Shown here: piece after piece, positions 27,545-38,178 of the stretch
How the letters are laid out: every line of letters starts with the position of its first letter
How positions within the stretch are numbered: the stretch's first letter is position 1
Origin: Hondaea fermentalgiana
Lineage: Eukaryota; Sar; Bigyra; Thraustochytrida; Thraustochytriidae
Direction: 5' to 3'
Length of the DNA: 64,000 nucleotides
Assembly: GCA_014084085.1 (NCBI GenBank)
Contig: NPFB01000046.1
Coordinates: forward strand, 4,685-68,684
The notes under the pieces: model-generated
Databases searched by the model: none
Told to the model about the DNA's origin: nothing
Seen by the model: only the letters and a program-made list of their open reading frames with translations
Translations under genes and position numbers: made by a program

Positions 27545-28222
27545 TCAGCCACGTTGCCATCTCGTGGGCTTGAGCGTGGGGCTTCCCGTTGGAAAATTGG
27601 TGGGCGCATTTGTGGGCTTGGGCGTGGGCGCCATGGTGGGCGCCAGCGTCGGTGCCGGCGTGGGCGATGGTGTGGGTGGCGTGGGCGCCATGGTGGGCGC
27701 TGGCGTCGGCGACGCCGTCGGGGGCGTGGGAGCCATGGTGGGCTCTGGCGTCGGGACCGTCGGTGCCGTCGGCTGTGCCGTCGGGGATGGCGTATCGTCC
27801 GTGCTGTAGTAATAATCCCATTCTGGCTCGACTGTCGAAGGCGCTACAGTGGCTTCGCCTCCTGGGCTAATGACGATGCCGTCCGTGGTCGGCGACTCTG
27901 TGGGCTCTGATCCTGACTCGAGGTTGTTGACGGGCGTGGTTCCGTCATTGCTGGAGAGTCTGCTCCCGCTCATTGTCGTGGCTGCAATCGCCGCAACGAC
28001 GCCAAGGAGAGCAAGAACAAAGAGGGCGAGAAGCGCTTTGCTTTTACCCGAGAGGGCAGCTCTGGCCTGAGCATACGCTCCGGAAGGAGGCGAATCAGCA
28101 ATGGGCGAACGAAGACCATCGCCATTCTCTACGTCGGCCCGCGGCATCTTCTCGCGCAAGCTCGACTCGTCGTCTCTGCGTCTAGGTCTGCTTGGGAGAG
28201 ATAAAAGGGATCTGCTTGCCAT
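27545..28222 (-). CDS. PT-rich type II membrane protein
   Basis: 225-residue protein, not recognised at family level. A basic, Ser-rich N-terminal tail of about 57 residues precedes one transmembrane helix (ALLALFVLALLGVVAAIAA, about residues 63-81). The remainder is predicted extracellular. It contains an acidic stretch with DYYYSTDD and a repetitive Pro/Thr-rich domain (repeats of the form APTPPTPSPTPAPT) from about residue 145 to the end. Such PT repeats are common in secreted and surface proteins of stramenopiles and are probable O-glycosylation sites; the sulfatase at 58896 carries a similar linker. There is no catalytic domain beyond the repeat, so it may be a short cell-surface/wall protein or the truncated stub of a longer one. 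Confidence 0.7.
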   Translation of the reverse strand: MASRSLLSLPSRPRRRDDESSLREKMPRADVENGDGLRSPIADSPPSGAYAQARAALSGKSKALLALFVLALLGVVAAIAATTMSGSRLSSNDGTTPVNNLESGSEPTESPTTDGIVISPGGEATVAPSTVEPEWDYYYSTDDTPSPTAQPTAPTVPTPEPTMAPTPPTASPTPAPTMAPTPPTPSPTPAPTLAPTMAPTPKPTNAPTNFPTGSPTLKPTRWQRG

Positions 28223-30094
28223 GCCTTTGGTTTGACTTGCTTTTGCGTGCGTCGCAATGTTGATTCCTTGCTTGTGCCCATGCGTGCGAGGGACGCAGCT
28301 AAGCGCCTCACAGAGTGTCCCATTTTATCGAGATGTGGCCGCGACTCTGCTAGCACTACCTTACTCCTGGCTACTTTCGCTCAAAGAAGCCGGTCGCTCG
28401 CTGATGCGAAAGAGGGATGGATGGCATAGCCTGGCTGGACACGATGGACCCGGCGCGTGCAAAGTGCACAGCCCGTGCCCCCCTCGCTAGCGGATTGTCT
28501 AAACGTCCGGCGCTCTCAAGGCTGCCGCCGAGCGTGCATAATCCAAGAGGTGTCATCGCAAATTTTCTTTTTTTCCCACAGGAGTCCATTTATCCAACCC
28601 AGGCAAATACTATGAGCAAGGCATGCAGGCAGCCCGCGAGGGCAGCGCAGAAGGGAAGCGGGTGGCCCAACAAGCGCGCGTGCTTTCAGGCGAGACTGGA
28701 TTCGGCTGCCTGCGCGCACACCGTTTGTACGTCGTTGTCCCTAGAACGTGCTCTTTTATGGGCCATTTGGCGTGGGAAAAAAAATGTTTTTTATTTTTCC
28801 ACTATCCAACCCACTCAAAGCAGTGTCTGGATGGCCGCAGGTGGCGCGTGCGCTTGCTCCTGGTGAACAATCTAGGATTCCTGGCAGGAACGTTTCGTCG
28901 CTCGAAATTTCGCTGTTACTTTTCGGATTCGGTCTTCTTTGAGTCTTCGAGTCGAGCGCTTTATGCTAATTTTTCCAGGCTGATCAAAACTTGATAAAAA
29001 CACGACTAACAATCGAGGATGATGTTGCAATAAGCTCCAGTATCCGCCTGCAGATCTTTTTCCAGAGCTCCATGCATTCTTGCTCCCTGAGTCGGCAAGA
29101 GCGAGAGAATCAAAAGACATACTCCAGCTTACACTTGCGATTGTCACGTTTACTTCGAAAACACAGCAAAGAGCAAGAAAGATTTCGTCTGACGATTCTC
29201 AGCAAGGCCAAGCTCGCGTCTATGCTGCTTACCAGGTAAAGCAAGCAAGCAAGATCCTTCGAGGTTCCGCTGTGCCTACGAACCACACTGCGAATGAGAA
29301 CATCTCGAGCTGTTGTTTGACGCAAGAACATCGTCTTCCGCGATTGCAGCGGTCTGGACATTGATGCCGGTTGTGCTGTTAGAGCGACGCTGACAGAGAG
29401 AGTGGCGCGCTCACTCACAGCCAGTCCGCGCTCTCCCTGAGGGCCCCATCACACGGCAACCCAACCATACGGACACGGTTAGTAGCAGCTAGTACCTGCC
29501 TGCATAAAAAACCTGCGCTTCCCTCGACCGAAAAAACTATTTCGCTCCTTGTTCTGACTGCTGGAAATAGAAACTGCGAAAGAACACTCACTCACACACA
29601 ACCACCGTGGCACTGGCAACCGCCCGCTTACGCCACTATATACAATCAATCGAAGCTCCCGAGCCGACCAAACCACGCGATTCTAACTAACGACCAGTCG
29701 AAGGCGTTATAGCATCACGGTGGAGATCAACAAGAAGTGTATGCATTTTTAAAAGCGCAGTACAAAGTTAAGGACTTTTCACCCGTGAGATAGGCGAGCA
29801 TCCATCAAGAAGAAAAGCTAGCTAGAGTTTGCGCTGCGCATCCGTGTGGTTGACGTTGTATCAACTACACGAGATGAATGGCAGCGAGCCAAGAAAAGTA
29901 AAAGGAGGGGGAGAGGATATTGTCGGTATGAGAGAGTGGTGTTGAAATGAAACACCAAGTGTTTGTTTGAGTTTGGGCAAAGCCGCGCGGCGCGAAGCTC
30001 GCTCGGACTTCGATTTGCCGTTGGTTTTTGGATGCTCGCTCAGAAGAACGAGCACGGCTGGCGGAGACGCCTGCAGCAGAGCGCGGGGGTGCGC
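28223..30094. other. Large intergenic region, no supported gene
   Basis: Lies upstream of the PT-rich gene and downstream of H4. Short open frames on the plus strand include a peptide resembling a Walker A loop (FYGPFGVGK, about 28750), but nothing downstream continues a P-loop fold. No tRNA B-box was found. Confidence 0.45.
30033..30054 (-). terminator. Hairpin in the H4 3' flank
   Basis: Six-bp stem (TGCTCG/CGAGCA) with a 10-nt loop, 41 bp past the H4 stop. It does not match the metazoan histone stem-loop consensus; a role in 3'-end formation is only a guess. Confidence 0.3.
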
Positions 30095-30900
<806 letters not shown>

Positions 30901-31126
30901 ATGGCCCGCACGAAGCAGACTGCCCGCAAGTCCACCGGCGGCNNNNNNNNNNNNNNNNNNNNNNNNNNNNNNNNNNNNNNNNNNNNNNNNNNNNNNNNNN
31001 NNNNNNNNNNNNNNNNNNNNNNNNNNNNNNNNNNNNNNNNNNCTCTGCGCCATCCACGCCAAGCGCGTCACCATCATGCCCAAGGACATCCAGCTCGCCC
31101 GCCGCATCCGTGGCGAGCGCTCGTAA
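30901..31126 (+). CDS. H3: Histone H3, interrupted by an assembly gap
   Basis: The first 14 codons (MARTKQTARKSTGG) and the last 27 (LCAIHAKRVTIMPKDIQLAR ... RGERS) of histone H3 flank a run of 100 N. A normal 136-codon H3 would need 285 bp in the gap, so the 100 N are a placeholder and not a measured distance; 100 is not a multiple of three, so the frame is broken only on paper. The C-terminus ends in Ser where most H3 end in Ala. The missing part contains residues needed to judge the variant (positions 31, 87-90). Confidence 0.95.
30943..31042. other. Assembly gap (100 N) inside H3
   Basis: 100 N replacing about 285 bp of H3 coding sequence. The likely cause is collapse among several near-identical H3 copies in the genome. 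Confidence 0.97.
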
Positions 31127-32119
31127 GCGCGCCCTCAAGCTCGCACGAGTCGAGGATTTCTTCTCGCATTCAGATGCCCTTCTCAAGGTGCGCCTGAGGC
31201 GCAAGTTGTTTTTCGAAACGCACGCGCACAAACTCGCTGCAGCAATGTAGCGCAAACAAAACCAACCCTTGGTGTTTTATCTCAACACCACTCTTTCTTT
31301 TGCACAAACTCTCCTCGAACCAGCATCCCTCCCTCCCGTGTATCAATCGCTACACACACACGATTTGAACGGCAAACTTAGGTATTATCCATCTAAACAG
31401 GTATTAGTACTCGTCCTGCTCGTCCGTCAAAAGGTTTGGTCGCCTCGTCCCGATCAAACAGACACAGGAAATTTTCGTTGATGCTGGTTATGTTTTCAGA
31501 ACCTTACTAGCCCAGAATTTACAAAACACGTGAAGCCGCGACTTCGACTACTAGAAGTCGGCACTTCTCACGTCTCAGAAGCGAGAAGTCGCCGACTTCT
31601 AGCATCCTGTAAATTCGCGGCATGCGGCCATGGCGGAATGTGTAGTTGTACACATGTGGATGGATGGATGGACAGGTGCACGCAAAGCATCGTCGTCATG
31701 CCCAAGGACCCGAGCACGAGGATGAGCGACGACAAGCGCGCCCACGGCGTGGGCGGCGAGGGAGGAATCGTCGAGCTCAGATTCGTCAGCGAGCCTGAGC
31801 CCCCGTCGAAGGAGAGTGGTCGCGAGGCCAAAAAGCTGCATGGGGCGCAGGCCGGCCCTGCTCAGCGCGCGGGTCCTGCTCAAAGGAGTCGTCGTCGTCA
31901 TCGTCGTCATCATCGTCGTCAAATAGTGAAGACCATCGCTCTAAGAAGCGAAGACTGGAGGAGGACTCTGTCTCGTCGAACAGCTCCCTTGATGAGAACG
32001 AAGCACGTGGAGCTTCCTCGACATCGCACCAGCACGGCTTTGTGGTGGACCGCTGGCTGAGCGAGACGAGGCGTGCCGCTGAGAACGCATGGGGTTCCTT
32101 CGAAGTGCCGGCTGGATCC
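31127..32119. other. H3 3' flank and upstream region of the 32-kb gene
   Basis: Includes a short perfect hairpin TGCGCC-TGA-GGCGCA at 31189-31203, 62 bp past the H3 stop, and a large palindrome at 31515-31616. An open frame from ATG 31698 is followed by a Ser-rich open frame (from 31802) that runs into the next gene in a different phase. Confidence 0.5.
31515..31616. repeat. Large imperfect palindrome
   Basis: Nested inverted repeats: GAATTTACA (31515-31523) with its complement at 31608-31616; CTAGAAGTCGG (31551-31561) with its complement at 31592-31602; and ACTTCTC (31563-31569) with GAGAAGT (31583-31589). It could fold as a long hairpin, and resembles a subterminal region of a DNA transposon or a MITE fragment. 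Confidence 0.75.
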
Positions 32120-33199
32120 ATGAAGGCCCTTCGTCGGCTGAAGCAATTGCCGCCCAAGAGTACCCTCGAGACAGCAAAAAACATGCGCAATTTCAAGTCC
32201 GAAGAGATAGGGAACCTTGTCGTGCGCATGGTCGAGGCCATCATTGGCGACACACAGAAATCGGGTAGGGTGTACATGGGTCTTTCTATGGGAGCTCTCA
32301 ATCGGCGGCAGATGGTCATTTCCCGGGGCGAGACCCCTTGGATGCTTTTGGCGGAAATTGTCAATGACGTCAACTTTGCACCGCCTGCTCGGATAGACTG
32401 TGAGCTTGATCCCACGTCTCCTCCACCATCGCCGTATACGCCCGTCTCCGGCCCTGAATTACAATCACTGTTGCGAGACGTGCGTAGGGAAGTAGGCATT
32501 GTTCAAGATGCTTTCGAGCACAGTGGTCAAAATACGTCGACTTTGGAGGAGATGAATGTGAGCGGGGCAACTGGCGGGGATGATGGTGTGTACGGGATAT
32601 ATGGTGGAGCCTCCTCCGATGCCGTGATGATGAACAAATCTGTTGCGAATTTCGGGTCCGTTGTTAGACTGAACCCAACAGCTATTATCTATGTGGCCAG
32701 ACTCCTGCTTGAGACTGAGCATGGTGTGCATTCGCGAGTTTCAAGCATAATGGCTTCTCGAGTGCAGGAGCTTGTGGAGTGCGACCTGACAGGAGCAGAG
32801 CCATCGCCGAAGCAGACGCGACGGTCTCCATCGCCAATGTCCGCATTCTCGTCGGCAGGCCTTTCCGAGGCCTATGAAAGACGAGTTGCCATCGGCGAAA
32901 ATCGTCTCGAGTTTGAAAAGGACGCGATCAAGATGATGATAGAGATAGAGGAGATGAAGATAGAGATAGAGGAGAAAAAGATGCGAGAAGCTAAGGCAGA
33001 GAGGGAGGAGCAGCTCGCTTTTCGAAGAGAAAGAGCTCAGGCGAAAGATCAGGCGAGGCGCATCACAATGCTCAGAGAACACGCCGGCAACTTGCACCAG
33101 CGTCTACTCGAAGCTGAGGAAAAGTGCAACAATATTCTTATTGAGCACTACCAGAAAAAGCTTATGGAAATAGAAGACAAGCTGTCGCACCTGATGTGA
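32120..33199 (+). CDS. Hypothetical coiled-coil protein, 5' end unresolved
   Basis: At least 359 residues from the first ATG in this frame (32120). The frame is open back to 31802 without an ATG and there encodes a plausible continuation: 11 Ser in a row, then SKKRRLEEDSV, a nuclear-localisation-like stretch. The true start may be ATG 31698 or 31722 in another phase (MSDDKRAHGVGGEGGIVEL), joined by a short intron or separated by a frameshift; an intron at 31816-31865 would restore the frame but has a poor donor. The C-terminal 110 residues are a highly charged coiled coil (EIEEMKIEIEEKKMREAKA). The family is not recognised. It faces the transposase relic 130 bp downstream and may be the accessory (DNA-binding) ORF of the same element. 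Confidence 0.5.
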   Translation: MKALRRLKQLPPKSTLETAKNMRNFKSEEIGNLVVRMVEAIIGDTQKSGRVYMGLSMGALNRRQMVISRGETPWMLLAEIVNDVNFAPPARIDCELDPTSPPPSPYTPVSGPELQSLLRDVRREVGIVQDAFEHSGQNTSTLEEMNVSGATGGDDGVYGIYGGASSDAVMMNKSVANFGSVVRLNPTAIIYVARLLLETEHGVHSRVSSIMASRVQELVECDLTGAEPSPKQTRRSPSPMSAFSSAGLSEAYERRVAIGENRLEFEKDAIKMMIEIEEMKIEIEEKKMREAKAEREEQLAFRRERAQAKDQARRITMLREHAGNLHQRLLEAEEKCNNILIEHYQKKLMEIEDKLSHLM

Positions 33200-33329
33200 A
33201 GCGATAATCAAAATGAAAATTTTACCCTTTGTATTGCACTCTTCTTCTCACACTCGTATCTGTATTGGCTTTCCTAACATATGCATCTCGTTGGCGTCGC
33301 TTCTGACCACGTTGGCGGTACCTTTCCTG

Positions 33330-33994
33330 TCAGCGAGCTTGCTCGACAAGGACCTTTCCCCTCTCGTGATCAGGATCAAAGTGCCAGACCTTCACGAGCT
33401 CCTTCAAAAGCGCAGTTCTCTTGCCTTTCGTTCGCGACCCCTGATGATGCCTCTCAATAGGTCTGTGTCCACCCAATTCAATCGTCAACAAGGACATTTT
33501 CGAGATGAGGCGAACGGTGAGCGAGTTTGTGCCGTTCTTGCTCACGCTCTGTGTGTATGCCAATGGATCTGCCGCGACCCGCCGACGTAGAAAGTTGTGC
33601 AGGCTGCAGATGGCGATGAAGGTATCCTGTTGGCGATCGGAGACGGGGATGGAAGGCCGTGGGCAACGATTGGAAAGCGGCTAGTCATGATTTCAAAGGC
33701 CATTTCGATCCGAACGCGAAGAGAGCTAAGCTTCTCATTATAACTGCGGTGGTCTCGACCGGGCTTTGTAGCCGTATACGGAGCAAGAACTTTGTTTGTG
33801 CACGTGTAAGCTGCAACCGTTGCGAGCCGGTAGGTCAAGATGGATGAACAGCTTGCAAAGGAGGTGGAGGTCGTATATGTGAAAGGTAAATTGGCGTTAA
33901 ACGAATAGCAGTCATGTCGAGATTTCCTGATAGCAGAACCAACGATGAGTGAGCATCGGAAACGAACAAGTAGCAGTGCATTCACGATGTTCAT
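33330..33994 (-). pseudogene. PIF/Harbinger-type (DDE_4) transposase relic
   Basis: Reading the minus strand from 33994, one frame gives fragments typical of the C-terminal half of Harbinger transposases: AAYTCTNKVLAPYTA, then YNEKLSSLRVRIEMAFEIM, whose Glu corresponds to the last catalytic acidic residue (usually VExAFGxLK), then SRFPIV. The frame then shifts, and AICSLHNFLRRRVAADPLAY continues in another frame down to 33330; LHNF is the family hallmark after the catalytic Glu. The N-terminal half, with the first two catalytic Asp, was not found up to 34400. It is therefore a decayed, 5'-truncated copy. The assignment rests on motif recall and not on a search. Confidence 0.6.
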
Positions 33995-35671
33995 CTCTCA
34001 ATGATCCGGAATTGAAAGTGGTTCTGAGCCGGGTGGGTAAAATGTTTTCTCCACGCGGTCAGGAAAGGCGCCCATTCTCGCTGGACCCATTCTCGCGGGG
34101 CTCTGCTGCTGCTCAGCATAGACCCATTACGTCCAAGTACATGAGCGAAACACGGATAGAGTCTCTCCTCGCTCGAAAGACCAACGTATTCCTCTCTCTC
34201 TGCTTCTTGTCAGACCAACAGCTTCGGCTCGCGCTGTATTCGATACGAACAGAGGTCCTTTTCTTTGCTCATACTGAACTTTGTGCCTTCTGTGCTTTCC
34301 ATGTATAGTGCTTGCGTTTGCCTATTCTCTCCTCGTCACCTTTCCCAGTCGATTGATCGTCGGACGAGAGTCGAACGAGGTGAGGTCAGAGAGGGAAGCG
34401 CCCCTGCCGAAGGCAAAGCGCTCTCGGAGCTCCCAACCAGCAAGAGGAGACTCCGCTCGGCCCCTTTCTCATCGCGCCGCAGAGCTCCGAGTCACGCCGC
34501 CCCTCAACCAGCGCGCGTGCGGCCACCGTCGGTTGGGCGGTCGGCCGGTCGATCAATCGATGATCGCGTGGGAGGGCGGCGGCGAGACCGTGGCCGGGCC
34601 GCAGCCGACCGCACGGTTGGTTTGCGCGCGTGCGCAGTGTCACCAAAGTGTGGGATCGGCAAAATAAACGGCGGTGCACACCTTTTTGTCCTGCTGCACT
34701 GCCCTTGACGGAAGCACCGCTAACTCTGCTGCTGCTGCTGCTACACGGTATGCAGGCGCTGCAGCCCGGCGAGCCAGTCGCCGAGTGGATGGCAAACCGC
34801 TGAAGCCCCTCTCCCCCCTTCTCCTTCCCCTCTTCCCCCCGTTCAACCCTCACTGTCGCGCTCACTGCCTGACGCAGGCCGACCCCGCCCTTCGCACTTC
34901 ATGCAGCCAAGCCACTTTCGCGGTGCTTCACGGTCTTACGGGACGATCTAGGATTTAGAGTATATGCGGCGGCCATACATGAGTCAGGCGCGATTACAAA
35001 AACAAACAAACAAACACCCGGCCCAACTGCCACCCTCACTCACGCACACCAGCGCGCGGCCCAGGCGCGCTTGCACAACACAGCACAGTGCAGTGCAGCA
35101 CCTCCCAACCACCACCACGTGTAGCTCCGGGAACTAGCGAGCGAGCGAGCAAGCGAGGCAGCGCGCGCACTGCACGCGCTGCAGAACAGCAGCCCGTGAG
35201 GACACGCGCTATATACCGCCGTTGCGCCTTGAACGTGGTACTTGCAATTGGCGTAGACAACAACTGTGGTTGTTGCTGCTGCTGCGCTGCGAATGAGCTT
35301 TTATTGCATTCACATCTTTCTTTGCCTCGCATGCCATCTTCTTCCGACTCGGCTTCTACTTTGGCTTGCCACTGCCAGCGTCCAAGTTCCTACACCGCCC
35401 ACGCGACGCACGGCTGCGCTGACGATGCCTCGTCTGCGCTGCACGCGCGGTCAGTCGAGTCCAGAGTCAGACGCTCGGCTAGTCTCGGCAGTCCAGGACT
35501 GCCAAAACTGGATTGCGATCGACCCGTCCGCACGGCAGCGGCCTGCCTGCCTGCCTGCCTGCCTGCCTGCCAACCTGCCTGCCATTGATCCCGCGCTGGC
35601 AGCAGACGAGGCGAGCACTGCAGAAGGGGGGAAGCGGGACGCACTGCGCGCTGCGACAGACCCGAAATAGC
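33995..35671. other. Intergenic region, no supported gene
   Basis: About 1.7 kb between the transposase relic and the first acyltransferase. It contains a (CCTG)n run at 35541-35583 that is open in frame with the acyltransferase but lacks an ATG. No element ends (paired terminal inverted repeats) could be recognised. Confidence 0.5.
35541..35583. repeat. (GCCT)n microsatellite
   Basis: About ten units with one interruption, roughly 90 bp before the start codon of the first WS/DGAT-like gene. Confidence 0.9.
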
Positions 35672-37207
35672 ATGAGCGCCAGCGACGAGAAGATGATCGC
35701 GGGACCAGTTGACGAAAGCTCTCTCAGCGTGACCGTAAAGCAAGACGCACCCAAGGACTTCGCGAGCTTCCCCGATGAGGTCCTCGACCGCGTCGAGTCG
35801 AGGCCTGGTACGAAGCGCCGCGCGAGCATCGTGAGCAGGATCTTCAGCAACCTCCAGAGCGAGGCCCAGCACAAGTCCGTATGGATCACCGGCATCCTCT
35901 TCCTCGCCGAGAATCCGGGCATCGACAAGCTGCGCAATGAGGCTGGCAGCCGGTTGCTCTCCATGGCTCGCTTCCGGTCGGTTATCAAAAAGAGCTCCTT
36001 TACGACCGCCGTAAACTTTATGGAGATCGACCCGGCCGAAATCGATATGAATTATCATTTCCAAACCATTCTTGATGATTCGGAGAAACCGCCCTCGCGC
36101 GAAGATGTCTACGAGTACGTGTCGGGAATGTACGACGACTGGTTGCCGGACCTGAGCAAACCGCTGTGGCAGATCCTCATCGTACCCCAGACGCAAGATG
36201 GTGGCGCGGCGGTCGTCACGCGCATCAGCCACATTATTGGTGATGGCGTGAGCCAGGTCGAAGTCCTCATGCGCCTCATCGATGCTCAGGATGAAGCGGA
36301 TGCCGAGACTGCAAAAGCGATTCGCCCTCCCGAAAAGCGCAAGCCCAAGAAGATCTTTGGCCCTCTGAAGAGGACTTCCATCTTCCTTGGGGGCGTCTGG
36401 TCGGGTCTGACGGCCATCTTGAACAAGCCTGACCCACCTAACTCCCTCTGCCAAGGCAGCCGCGGCGTCACGACGCTCAGGCGCAAGTTTGCCTTCACCG
36501 AAAAGATTCCCCTTGATCGAATCAAAGTTCTCAAGAACAAGCTCGAGGACTCGACCATCAACGATGTCCTCATCCTTATGCTCAATGAGACGCTGCGCCG
36601 CTACTTTGAGGAGGCCGAGGAGACCGCCGTGCTCAATGGCGGTCGGGTCACGGCGCAATTTCCCATTAGCACGCGGGCGCGTGGTGCTAATGCCTTCCAG
36701 GACGACAATCCTTGCAACAGCATGGCCTACGGATACCTCAAGTTTCACTTTGAAAAGAAGGGCTCGATGCTCGACCGCTTCTGGCGCATGAAGCGCGACA
36801 TTGACAAGATCAAGCACAGTCCCGGTCCCAAGATCCAGGTGGCCTCGATTCGCGCACTCTCGCCCGCTCTCCCTCGTAGCATCCTCAACATGTTGGCCCT
36901 TGGTGTCGGTGACCTTGCGACGGGTCAGCTTTCCAATATTGCTGCCCCTCAAAAGCCTGTCCACATTGCCGGCGCGCGGGTGGACGATATGACGTTTGTT
37001 CTCTTTGCTCCTGTGGCTCTCTACTTGGGTCTACTCTCTTACAATGGCCAGGTTAACTGTTCCGTTTGCCTTGACGGCGACCTCGACGCCGACCCTAAAG
37101 ACGTGGTGCGTCATTGGGGCGATGTTTTTGCTGACTTTGAGCGCGAGGTTCTCGACTACGACGGCGACATGATTCGGCGCCCGCGTTTTCTCACCGATGC
37201 GCTTTAA
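35672..37207 (+). CDS. WS/DGAT-like acyltransferase, copy 1
   Basis: 511-residue member of the wax ester synthase/acyl-CoA:diacylglycerol acyltransferase family, which makes wax esters and/or triacylglycerol from acyl-CoA. The motif KPLWQI matches the family PLW box. The catalytic HHxxxDG box is ISHIIGDG, with the second His at residue 187 and the first His replaced by Ser. TINDVLILML matches the ND motif, and the C-terminal DUF1298-type region includes GQLSNIAAPQ and LLSYNGQVNCSV. There is no clear transmembrane helix. The ATG at 35672 (MSASDEKM) is the first; upstream codons are only an open leader. It is the first of three tandem paralogues and the most divergent at the active site (SHIIGDG versus NHAIGDG). 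Confidence 0.88.
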   Translation: MSASDEKMIAGPVDESSLSVTVKQDAPKDFASFPDEVLDRVESRPGTKRRASIVSRIFSNLQSEAQHKSVWITGILFLAENPGIDKLRNEAGSRLLSMARFRSVIKKSSFTTAVNFMEIDPAEIDMNYHFQTILDDSEKPPSREDVYEYVSGMYDDWLPDLSKPLWQILIVPQTQDGGAAVVTRISHIIGDGVSQVEVLMRLIDAQDEADAETAKAIRPPEKRKPKKIFGPLKRTSIFLGGVWSGLTAILNKPDPPNSLCQGSRGVTTLRRKFAFTEKIPLDRIKVLKNKLEDSTINDVLILMLNETLRRYFEEAEETAVLNGGRVTAQFPISTRARGANAFQDDNPCNSMAYGYLKFHFEKKGSMLDRFWRMKRDIDKIKHSPGPKIQVASIRALSPALPRSILNMLALGVGDLATGQLSNIAAPQKPVHIAGARVDDMTFVLFAPVALYLGLLSYNGQVNCSVCLDGDLDADPKDVVRHWGDVFADFEREVLDYDGDMIRRPRFLTDAL

Positions 37208-38178
37208 TCGGTTTCCTTTTGTTTCACGAAGCTCTGGACGGGGCCTTGTCTCTGCATTGGTGGTGTTCTTGACTCACAGACATCTTCTTCTCTCCATAGG
37301 CTTCACCCAAATACATTTTCCTTTGCGTGTTACCATCATAAAGAATTCTGTTGTCCTTCTTTCCCAATTTTGCTTACATTTTGCAAAAAGTAGTCCAAGC
37401 GAGTCCAAGCTTTTTTCTTTTTTTTTTGCACAACCATTCAATTCATACGGGTGGCATCGAGGTTGATAAACCCGCAATCTGTCCACTACCCACATAAATC
37501 GTTTATAGAACCTCTTCATCTCTTGCCGCTTCCTCCATATGCTGCGCTTACGAGGGCAGAATCTGCGCGAGGAAAGGAGGACTTGCGCGAGTGAAAGACC
37601 TGCGTGAGGGATGGAGGACCCTGCACTCCGCCCCACCTCGTCCATCTCGGCTCGCTCACGCTCTCGCTCACGACCACGCTTCCGCTCACGGGGCACCCCG
37701 TATATCCTCAACCTTCCTTCCCCGCCCACCAACTCACGAGCGAACCTAACAGTAAGGCCTGAGCGTCCTCGTGCAGCCGCATTGAGCTTGCGTGCGAGCT
37801 TGCGGCTTCGCAGTGCGTGCACGTGCCGCCTATCTCGCCACAGTTGTGGGTGGGGCCTGTCTGTTGCTGTTGATGCGAAAGGAGCTCCACCAAGCATGCA
37901 TGCATGGCCTGCAGCAAGGCGGAGGGAGTTTGCGTCGCCTCGACTGGGACACGCGACAGCAGCAAGCTAGCAAGCGGCACGGGCGATGTAGACGTGGTAC
38001 TTACCCGAGGTGCTCACCTCGGTGCTGACCGAGGTGCATGGTGCGCCGCCGGTGTCGATTGCGACCAATCCGGGGCGAGTTGGGGCGCGTACCTTCCTGC
38101 GATTCGGGACCTGGAGGACTTCACTGCCGAGTTCCAGCAGATTCGCAACTGGCGAGCAAAGAAGGGCGTGTATTCAAG
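37208..38178. other. Spacer between acyltransferase copies 1 and 2
   Basis: No gene recognised. An in-frame ATG at 38038 lies upstream of the start I chose for copy 2. Confidence 0.55.

Noticed and set aside
28740..28800. Possible P-loop ATPase exon (FYGPFGVGK)
   Set aside because: The match is short, the residues after the loop do not continue an AAA/P-loop fold, no Walker B is seen within 1 kb, and flanking exons could not be assembled convincingly.
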